Source: Zingiber officinale (lineage: Eukaryota; Streptophyta; Magnoliopsida; Zingiberales; Zingiberaceae). From it: DNA of 64,000 nucleotides. Below are positions 12,686 through 22,227 of the stretch, piece after piece; within the stretch, counting starts at the first letter, position 1; every line of letters begins with the position of its first letter. The notes under the pieces were generated by a model. That model saw nothing but the letters and a program-made list of their open reading frames with translations, did not search any database and was not told the origin of the DNA. The DNA lies in the NCBI RefSeq assembly GCF_018446385.1, contig NC_056000.1, forward strand, positions 50,066,722 through 50,130,721. The letters are read 5' to 3'. The translations under genes and the position numbers were made by a program.

Positions 12686-13727
12686 TTAGATTTGTTTGAT
12701 AATTTAAAATTAGGAAACAAAAAATTAAAAATATAAATAGAAAAAATTAAAAGATAATCATGCATGTTATAATTACTTTCAAAAATTAAAGTTTAGAAAG
12801 TATGGTAGAATTAATTGGTAGATTAGAAATCATCAGGGGCAAATTAGGAAAATTTTTAAAAATTATGTAACTATCAAATTTTTAGTAAATCCAGTAGGCA
12901 AAACCTATATTGAGTTCCAAAATCTTTTTTAGATTAAACTTTAATTTTTTTAAATTATTAGGATAGAAATTATCTCAATTAGAAAAATATTTAAATTTTT
13001 TCTGTTGGTATTTCGAGTTGAAATTTTTTTCTATACTATCTGATTATTTAATTTACAAACAATTTTTTTTTCAAATTTTGTTTGCTATTGAGTTTTTTTT
13101 TATAAAATTAACAAAAATCATACTTTAAAATTTAAATTTATTTCGTATACTTAAATTTTTTGTCGTTTAACAATGTGTCTCATACATCCAGGAAAAATAA
13201 TAAAATTTTTAGAGTTAAAAAAAAATATTTTTAAAGATTTATTTTTAAAAATTAGTTTCTGTAATAAAATAATTTATTTCTTTTAAAATACAAAGTATTT
13301 CTTTATGAAAATTTTTCTACCGCTCTAACTTATTCTGTTTAGATTCGACAAATATTTTCAAGATTTTTCGAAATAGAAAAGTAATGTTTATATTATTTGT
13401 GTCAAAATAGAAGCTTAATTATTAAAAATAGAATATGTTTCAAAATTATTTTTGCAAAACATTAGTCTACTAGTAATGTTTGTATTGTACTCCTAAAAAT
13501 ATTTGTTTAAATACTTTATTGTATTTTTCTTTATTTTTTTATGTGATCAAAAGAGAAGAATAGGTACAAGTTCAGGGGAGTTAGATTTTTTTTTTTAGAT
13601 TTAGATTTTTTTTTTTTGGATTTAGAACTTTTACTTATTTTGCAAGCAATTTGTTATCTACTTTCATGTTATTACATTTTTAACCCTAACTTGAACTTGG
13701 GTTGATGCACATCAAAAATGGAGAGAT
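12686..13727. other. R2 internal region, AT-rich, no coding signal
   Basis: Very AT-rich with T runs. It ends in a purine-rich stretch (AAAAATGGAGAGAT) directly before TGTAAGCACC, the polypurine tract and start of R2's 3' LTR. Confidence 0.65.
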
Positions 13728-14472
13728 TGTAAGCACCCACGGATAGTTTTGATGTGGTCAACCAAGTTCAATTAGGTCCTATTGTATTTGATCCTTGTGT
13801 CTTAAGTGTGCAGGAGCTTAAGAACACAAGAAGTCGAGCGGAAGATGCAGCTAGTGAGAAGGATGGCACAGGAAGAGAGTCGATTGGCTCGGTGCATCCG
13901 AAGGACGAGAAGCTGCGCAAGAGTAAATCGACAGACAAGAAGGACGTGCACGGCGATCCAAGGGACGAGAAGCCAGGGAGGAAGGCTGCTCGAGGAAAAG
14001 GCTGGAGTTGGGTTCGGGTGAGCTCAATTCCTGACAGCCGGAGCATCACCTAAGTGAGCGGAGTGAAAAATGGTTAACAAGGGAAGTTAATTGTTTTCGG
14101 ATGAACAGTGTCGAAAGCGCCTTCCATGAACAGTATCGAATGCGACTTCAAAAGCTTGGAAGGAGCCTTTCATGAACAGTACAAAGACGCCTTTAAAGGC
14201 TTGAAGGCGTCTTTAGTGAACAATATCATCCTGAAGTAACCATTTGTTGCGGTTGAGTTGTGGATAAAATTTTATCCACTTGAAGGTGCTTTTGAACCCT
14301 TTTGAAGGCGCCTTCCACCCACGGATAGGATTTTTCAGGAGTTATAAAAAGTCTCCTAAAACTAGAAAATATTCAACAACTCTGGTAATCATTTCCTAGC
14401 TTATTTCTAAGCGTTTAAAGAGTGTAAGAGGCTTCTCCGCCTTCAATGAAGGAGACTTTTTTGAGTACTTTC
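13728..14472 (+). repeat. R2 3' LTR, left part
   Basis: Matches 8453 onward, including the GGCGCCTT palindromes, up to 'gagtactttc', where R4 interrupts it. The LTR resumes at 29800. Confidence 0.8.
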
Positions 14473-15167
14473 TATTGGGACCTTGATATCCGCTAGAGAG
14501 GAGGTGAATAACGTCTCACCCAAAACATTGCCTCCTATAATTGTTAGTACGCAACGGAATACAAAACAACCTAACAAATAGATAGAAAAAGCCAATGACA
14601 CATTGATTTAACGTGATTCGGAGATAAAGCTCCTACTCTACAGTTGTCCGTAACGTGGACGATCCCGATCTGTCGGTGGATGACTTCTCGAAAAACCTTC
14701 GGCTAGCTCACGTATCTCCTTGTGAGTGGAGAAACCTCACCACAACTCGCACAAGCATGCTTGGAATGCTAGGGCACTTGGAAGACTACTAATAGGGTTT
14801 AACCCCCTCTATTTCGTCAATTTTGCCCAAGCACCCCAAGCTCTATTAAATAGAGCTTGGGAGGAAAACACCAAGCCATTTTCCCGCCACCAGTCGACTA
14901 GTAAAAACACCAGTCGACTGGTCCTAAGTGGAATTTGTTGGTGCAATATTCCCTAGGTCAAGGTTGACCTGGTTAACCAAGCCTGAGTCTTGGTTTGGGT
15001 TTCGATGTTTGACAATATATTGGGTTTAGATGATATGGACAATACAGGTGCAGTTGTTCATTTGGGGAGATTGTTGATACAATTCCCGTTTGATCAAAGT
15101 TGACCAGTTAAGATTGTGAAGGAAAGTCAAGTAGGTCAAGGTTGACTGAATACTTGACTGAAAGTCT

Positions 15168-15425
15168 TGGTGAGTGAAGCCAGGCAGAAGGAAATCCTGG
15201 TGAGTGAAGCCAAGTAGAAAGAAGTCCTAGTGAGTGAAGCTAGGCAGGAGGAAAGTCCTAGTGAGTGAAGCTAGGCAAAAGGGAAAATCCTGGTGAGTGA
15301 AGCCAGGTGAAAGACCTAGTGAGTGAAGCTAGGCAGGAGGAAAATCCTGGTGAGTGAAGCCAGGTGAAAGACCTAGTGAGTGAAGCTAGGCAATTGGGAA
15401 AGTCCTGGTGAGTGAAGCCAGGCAG
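15168..15425 (+). repeat. Array of ~29-bp hairpin units in the R5 LTR
   Basis: Nine units of the form CCTGGtgagtgaagCCAGG or CCTAGtgagtgaagCTAGG, with variable spacers. The two arms change together in most units. The counterpart arrays are at 27836-28130 and, more diverged, 44255-44600. Confidence 0.85.
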
Positions 15426-15724
15426 GAGAAATCCAGAGGGATCAAGGTTGACCAGACATCTAGTGAGAGTCCAAGTAGGTCAAAGGGATTGACCGGATAC
15501 TTGGCACGAGGAAGAAAAGTCCAAGTAGGTCTTAGGGAGTGACCGGATACTTGGCAAGAAGAGAAAAGTCCAAGTGGGTCAAAGGGATTGACCAGACACT
15601 TGGTGAGAAAGTCCTAGCTGGTCAAGGGTGACCGGATGCTAGGTCTTATATACCAACAAGTCATGATTGACTAGATGTTGGTTTAGGGGGCTTTGGACTT
15701 AGTTTTGGGCAAAAACCAAGATCT

Positions 15725-16035
15725 GGATTGATCAGCCGATTGATCCAGCAGATTTGGATTGATCCGTGGATCGATCCAGTGACTGGATCGATCGGTGGAT
15801 CGATCGGAGATCCTGATCTATCGGTCGATCGATCCGGTGAGTCCTCGCGAAGAACCCCTCCGGATCGATCGGTGGATCGATTCAGAGGTCCCAATCGATC
15901 GCTGGATCGATTGGGACGCCTTACGCGATAAGCGCCGGATCGATCCGTGGATCGATCCGTGGTTCGATCGCGCGAAGGCGCTGGATCGATCCATGGATCG
16001 ATCCAGCCTCCCGATCGATTGGGAGCATTCCAATC
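15725..16035 (+). repeat. GATCGATC-armed palindrome cluster in the R5 LTR
   Basis: Repeated units such as CTGGATCGATCC..GGATCGATCCAG and CCAATCGATC..GATCGATTGG. Similar clusters occur at 19668-19845 (inside R5), 28435-28705 and 44975-45200. The apparent Ile-Asp-Arg-rich reading frames here are a by-product. Confidence 0.85.
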
Positions 16036-16535
16036 GATCGGGATCGACCGCTAGCGTCGATTTAAGCCGCAGCGTTCATTTCCTTCTTCCACGATGCAGC
16101 TCAGATCTTCACCAGCGACTCCACAGAGCTCTCCACGCCAGTTCTTGAAGTTCTTGGAGGTTCTTCCAAGTCAAGAGGCAGATCTATTGCAAGAGGAAGA
16201 AAGCTAAGGTTAGGGTTTTCTTGTACTCATTGTAAGCTTTGTGCTTGTATTTTGTATCCTTTCCCCTTCCTCTTGTAGTGTGAACTTGTAGGGCTTCTCC
16301 GCCTTCGGTAGTTACCGAAAAGGAGGGTTTTATTAGTGGAGGGTGCGTGAGTAGGTGTGGATCCTTGGACTAGTCACCTCTTGTGAGGTGGATACCAAGT
16401 AAACCAACCTTGTTAGCGTTGTGTGGTTTATTTCTTGTATTTCCGCTGCACATCTTTGAAGAAACAAGCAACGACGAGCACCTAGCGAGCGACTAGCTAT
16501 TCACCCCCCCTTAGCTACTTTTCGGTCCCAACAAG

Positions 16536-16547
16536 TGGTATCAGAGC
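16536..16547 (+). other. R5 primer-binding site
   Basis: TGGTATCAGAGC two bases after the LTR end, complementary to the 3' end of initiator-methionine tRNA. Confidence 0.88.
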
Positions 16548-16628
16548 AAGGCTGCTCTTCACCGGAATCATCGCCGGAAGGGTCAAGCATAACAAGAAGA
16601 GCTAGAGGGTGAAGAAGTTGAAGCAAAA

Positions 16629-18335
16629 TTGTCAAAGTCAAAAAAATTCAAAAGCTCAACTTCTTCAATGGAATTCCGAGATGGGCTCGGATTCGACACG
16701 AGGGTGGCTCCACCATACACTTCCACGAACTTCGATTCTTGGAAATCAAGAATCAAAAATTTTCTTATGATGGAGATAGAGCAATGGTTTGCTATTATGG
16801 AAGGCTTCAAGACTCTAACAAACTCAAAGGGCAAAGTTCTCAAGAGGAGCAAGTGGAGCAAAGAGCAAGTTCAAAGGTGCGAGGCCAATGACAAAGTGAC
16901 CAAGCTTTTGGTCAATTTATTGCCAAGCACCATCCTTTGCAAAATTGGAGAATTTGAAGATGCAAAGGAATTATGGAGTAAATTGGCCAAGCTTCATGAA
17001 GAGATCCCCTCCACTGTACAAGAGCAAGAAGAATCCAGAGAGGGTGACTCTTTGGAGCAAGGCCAAGAGGAGGACTCCGAGGTTGAGAGATGTTCAACCT
17101 CCGAAGAAGAAGTCCAAGAAGAAGCTTCATCTTTAAGGGAGTGCAATGAAGAGAACAAGGAGGGAGCATATTCCTTGTTCCATGTACAAGATGATGAAGC
17201 CTCCACCTCTAGGATTGAGGGGGAGTGTAGATCAATGAACCCGGAGCAAGAAGAGGCCTCCACATCTGGGTCAAGTGAAGAAGAAGAAGATGGTGCCACC
17301 TCCAAAATTCAAGAAATATCAAATGGAGGAGCAAGTGTCATCCCTACACAAGAAGGTATAAATGTTTCAATTAAAAATAAAAATCATATAATATGTTTTG
17401 AGTGTAGGGAAAGTGGGCACTACAAGAGCAAGTGTCCCAACTTGGCCAAGAAGAAGGGTCAAGTGACACAAAAGGGCAAGGAGAAGCCCAAGGAGACCGA
17501 AGTCAATGCCCCAAGGGGAAGAAGATGGTCAAGGCTCAAGGAGGCACTAGTCAAGGGGGAGCCTCCAAGGTAAAGAAGAAGGTAACATTTATTGAGCCTA
17601 CCCCTTTACGTTATGGTAAAAAAACATGATAGTTCTAATTTTTATCATTTTAATGCAATTTACCATAAGAATAGAAAGCATGAGGACATTAAGGAAAAGC
17701 TTGTGGCCCTACATGCCAAGACTACCCAACCTAAGGTTAGGAAGGTAGATAGACATTTGGGCAAGAACACTAAGGATAATAGATACAAGCCCAAGAATAA
17801 AAATGCTCATGGATCAAATGAAAAATCAAATACTAAGGACTTAGTGAGGGAAAGTCAAGTCTTGAGGTCAAGACTTGATAAATTAGAAAAGACCCTAAAA
17901 AGATTGGAAAATATCCTATTAGGGCAAAATGAGCATAACCTAGGTTTAGGGGTACAAAAGCCATCAAATGGCCATAGAGGTTTGGGATACAAAACCAAAG
18001 CAAAAAATGATGTGCCTAGTTATCATAGGGTTCCATATAGTTATGGAACAAACCCTAAGTCTAGAGGTCAAGTTAAGAATACAAGGGAAGATATCCCTAG
18101 AAGTATCTTTGCAACCAAAGTGACTAAGACTTTTAAGAAGTCTAAGAAAGTCACTAACAAGGTCACAAGGGAGGCTATCCCTAGAGTTGACCTAGAAAAT
18201 GTGACCAAGGCTTCTAAGAAGCCCAACAAGGTCACTAGGAAGGTATCTAGGGGAGTTATCCCTAGTGAGTACCTAAAGGATCCAAGGAGCACAAATAGGT
18301 GTTGGGTTTCTAGGAACATCTTCTCTACCCCATAG
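16629..18335 (+). mobile_element. R5 gag region
   Basis: The first part reads as a copia-type gag: an N-terminal 'APPYTSTNFDSWKSRIKNF' capsid start, a UBN2-like helical core (about residues 30-130), an acidic Glu/Ser-rich middle, and a CCHC zinc knuckle (CFECRESGHYKSKC) near residue 255. A second segment (from about 17592) is very Lys/Arg-rich with a short coiled coil and repeated KVTK-type units. No protease motif (DSGA) or pol follows. Function in the family: packaging of element RNA. The region has at least one break in frame between the two segments. Confidence 0.82.
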
Positions 18336-20662
18336 ATGGGTTAGAGAGTGTCAACTCCGATTAGAAGGGTAGTTAACCCAACTTAGAGGAAATTGACACT
18401 CAAGGAGCATTTTCAAGGTTTTTGTTAACCTTTGAAAATGAAATGGAATTATTATTTACTCCTTGAAAGAGTAAAATGTGTCTAATGGTGGAAAAATTGA
18501 TTTTATCTTAAAATGGCATAAATTGGGAAAACCTAGAGAAATACCAAGTTGAGATTTTGGTATTCTCTTAGAAATTTAAGGCAATCCGAACCTTGATTTA
18601 TGTGATTACTCTTGAAAAAAAAATGGAATATGCAAACATTTGAGGATATGCTTAATTTTTAAGTGGCATAAACAAATCAAGAGAAATATAAATGTTAATT
18701 TAGGTTTTGGCATTTCTTTGAAGCATTTAGGGCAATCTAGGTTTAACGTTTTAAGTTAAAACAAGTGGTATATTTTGAGTTAGCTAAGTGGTTAAGGATA
18801 CTTAACATGGAAATCTAGGTATATTTTATTTACGCTAAACCTTGCCATGATTGTTTGCCCATCATATGCCATGACATCATGTCTATTTTTGCATTCATGT
18901 TTTATTATGAAAAATCCAAAAATACCATGTCATGACATTCATACATCATGTAGTTATAGGATATTTTCTTTTGAAAATTATTTCCTTTTGATGTATGTCA
19001 TAACATAATCATGCATTAAGTTTAATTCCTTGTAATTAAGGACAAATGACATTTAACAACACTTATTAACAAGTGACATCCTAGATGGATGTCTAATATA
19101 TCTAAAATGACTAGATAGATATGCATGATCCCTAGAATAGGGCAAAACCAAATTTTACATCTCACAAAGACCTATAAGATGACTTGTATCTGTTTTGTCC
19201 ATAATAGATACAAGTGAGATGTTAGTATGATGAACAAAACTCAACATGTTGATTTAGTGCATTTCTTTGAGTTTTAAGTTCATCAAAACACATAGTTATG
19301 TGTTTTCCCATCATTGGGAAAGCTAATGTACAAGTCATGTGCATTAAGCCCAAGGAACATGGTGGGATATTGGTTTTGAAAATGTTTTTAAAATAATTTT
19401 GGAAAACCTTGGTGAAGGCTATCTTTTGATAGTAATCACCATTGAATAGTTAGACACAAACATGAAGAAAACACTAAAGTTTTTACAAGTTCTCAAGTTT
19501 GTGTCAATCTTTGAAAATATGATGTATTTTCATAGAAAACTATTTTTCCATGATAAATTATACCCTAAATAATGTCTAGACAAATTTATACGATTTTTGG
19601 AATTTTGTAGAATTTTCTAGGGGTTTCTGAAATTGGCTGAAATTGAATTTCAGCAATTTCAGGCCTCCAATCGATCAGTGGATCGATTGGAGTGCCTCAA
19701 TCGATCAGCCGATCGATTGGGAAGGCATTTCTCGCGAGCAAAAGCTTGCTGGATCGATTAGCCGATCGATCCAAGAAGACTGAATCGATCAGTGGATCGA
19801 TTCAGCAGGGTTCAATCGATTGGAACCCAACTCCAATCGATTGAAGATGCTGATTTTGGCTGGGAAAGCTTATTTTCAGCATTTTGAACCTATTTTAGTC
19901 TAGGTAACCATTCCAAACCCCTGAAAATACATTTGTATACATAAAATGGGTGTTTTCGTGTGGAAAACAAGGATGGATTGGTTAAGGAAGGCTAAGTTGA
20001 AGTTTAGGTTGAGCTTTGTTTCAAATTTTGAATATTTGAACCTCAAAACTTCTAAAATTGGGTTTCCTAAAGTTTTAGGGATTCCAAGTCATTGTTGGTG
20101 CAATGACAGAAGTTACCACCATATCTTTAGGGGGAGGGACTCTTTAAAGACATGAAAATTATTTTTCATGAACCTTGGAAGGTGTTTAACCTTCCGTTAA
20201 GAACATGCTCAAGGTTGAGCGTTTGAACTTTAATGGGGAGTGGATATCCTCATTGTTCAAGTGGTTTCAAGTGGATAATGCTCAAGGATGGACATTTGCC
20301 TACATTGGGGGAGAATGTAGGGTTAAGGATAATGAAGGGTATGGGATCTTCATTATCCTGTTGATTACAACGAGTGAAGTTGTGAACAACGATGAGCAAC
20401 TCTTCAGGGGGAGAGTTTTCAATAAGTGAATTTGTTGATGTGTGCCCAAAAATGGGGCATGGTTTGATGTGTGCCAATAGGGGGAGAATGAAAGGAAATA
20501 AGTTAGGATTTCATTACCTAGAGGGAGTTTGCTCTCTTAGGGGGAGAATGAAGGGCTTAACTTATGGATTCATATATTGGCATGAAGGGAGTTGAGGCTA
20601 TGGGAGTAGCCTAATTTCCTAACTTAACAAGAGGTATTGTCAAACATCAAAAAGGGGGAGAT
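18336..20662 (+). other. R5 non-coding interior with repeated purine tracts
   Basis: AT-rich, no coding signal. GATCGATT-type hairpins lie at 19668-19845. From 20130 on, six GGGGGAG-centred purine tracts (about 20133, 20307, 20406, 20479, 20538, 20653) precede the 3' LTR; the last (AAAGGGGGAGAT) is the polypurine tract that abuts it. Confidence 0.75.
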
Positions 20663-20778
20663 TGTTGGTGCAATATTCCCTAGGTCAAGGTTGACCTGGT
20701 TAACCAAGCCTGAGTCTTGGTTTGGGTTTCGATGTTTGACAATATATTAGTTTTAGATGATATGGACAATACAGGTGC
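20663..20778 (+). repeat. R5 3' LTR, left part
   Basis: TGTTGGTGCAATATTCC onward is nearly identical to 14936-15051; it is interrupted by R6 after GGTGC (20774-20778). Confidence 0.88.
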
Positions 20779-21592
20779 TGATCCTGTCCGAGTGCTGAAC
20801 CAATGGACGCTGGGCACGTGGCGCTCCCCGGCTGCTTATGTGGATCTTCGACTGGTAGCACGAAGCTCCGACAAACCTGCACAGAAGTTGGGCCGGGAAG
20901 GGGTTCCCGGCGGCGACCCTCCGACGCTCAAGTCAGGCAAGCAAGTAGTGACAAAGTGGCTCTCGAAATATTAGAACGTGTACCTCCGGCGAAGGATGAG
21001 GGCCTTTATATAGGGCAGCAGAGAAGCGAGTGCACACATATCGAGGTGTACACGTGTCCGTAGCCCATACCCCAATAAGGGCTTGTCAGTGAGCTTACCT
21101 GACCCATACTGCTACAGTCCAAGCATGTCCTCGATGGGACAGCGGAACCCCCTGTCACATGATTTGGAGTATGACCATATCACGAAGCATGCCAGCTGTC
21201 AGAAGATGTCCCTTGTCTTTTTTCCCCGAACTCCTGCCGGGCGTCCGACCGACCCACGTCCACCTTCCGTCCGACCGGTCATATATGATGATCCACTCGG
21301 GAAATTATCGGTAATGTGTTTTGTGGCGGCTGTTAGCAGTATGCTTCATGTCTTCGGCCGAGCGTGAGGTCCGCTCGGCCCTACGGTCTTGCTCAATGAG
21401 CGCCGGAACCCCGACTTCCATAGGGGTGCCTTTTGCCATCGGCTAAACACCGGGCGGCCGCCCGGTGGGTCAGACCCCTTTCTCCGGTCGGCCTAGTTGG
21501 TCCGACCTTCTTCGATGGACCGCCCGGCTCTTTGACTTCCACGTGGCGTTGACCCCTTACAACGAGGGTCCCCTGTTCGTACCGCCGGATCA
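20779..21592 (-). repeat. R6 left LTR (3' LTR in element sense)
   Basis: 814 bp, nearly identical to 26910-27722. A minus-strand TATATAAAG-type box lies at about 21005-21013. Confidence 0.9.
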
Positions 21593-21958
21593 CTTGCCTC
21601 CCCTTCAAGTCTACTCGAAGGAGGCGATTAGTCCGACTGACTAGACTGCGAATCTGGCCGGGTGGCTCCTTCGTGCTAGTATCCTCCGATCGGCCTACCG
21701 CAGAGATGGCCTTGAGTGAATCAACAGTGGCCTTCATCGGATCTCCTCGTAATCTGCGCCAATCTTCGACATTAAGGCTGAGCATGCGTTCATTAAATGC
21801 TTCGAATAGTCGAATGCCACGTGGCGCACTGTCATCATCGTACGGCGGCGGTGGCATGGTGCTTTGATGGGATCGAAGCGATTCGAAATGGACGGCACGA
21901 TGCACGCTTTGATTCCCGTGACCTGGATCCAACGGTGGAGGCCGCCCGGCCTCCACCC

Positions 21959-21965
21959 TATAAAT
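21959..21965 (+). promoter_or_regulatory. TATA box candidate for the R6 antisense ORF
   Basis: TATAAAT followed by a long TC-rich leader, about 270 bp before the antisense start codon at 22228. R7 has the same arrangement (TATAAA at 39598-39603). Confidence 0.5.
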
Positions 21966-22227
21966 TCTTCGTTTTCTTCTCTTTCTCTCATTTGCCTCCG
22001 TGATTTCGACCCCTGCCTCTTGCGCTTTGGAGCTCCGGCGATTCCGCTTCTGCTTTCCGACGACCTTCGGCGCCTCTTTTCCACTCCTTCTCATCGTAAG
22101 GCCATCTTTCCTTGTTTCCGGTGCTTTCCTTACATTCCTTTTCCATATTTTCATCCTCGGGATATCCTTTCGTTCGCTGTCTTCCTCCTTTTGCCTTTTT
22201 GCCTTTTCGATTCCTTCCGATCGGACC

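Larger units (their letters stand above)
14936..16533 (+). repeat. R5 5' LTR
   Basis: About 1,598 bp. It has three tiers of iterated hairpins: TTGAC/GTCAA-centred units (14955-15160, 15430-15680), 'gtgagtgaag' loop hairpins (15168-15425), and GATCGATC-armed hairpins (15725-16035). The 3' copy repeats the same order. The right part (16250-16533) is ordinary text with a terminator-like Pu/Py-rich stretch and the CA end. Confidence 0.88.

Noticed and set aside
15661-16148. Frames rich in 'IDPWIDP' and 'DRSMDRS'
   Set aside because: They come from the GATCGATC palindromes of the R5 LTR and recur in the 3' LTR at 28367-28821.
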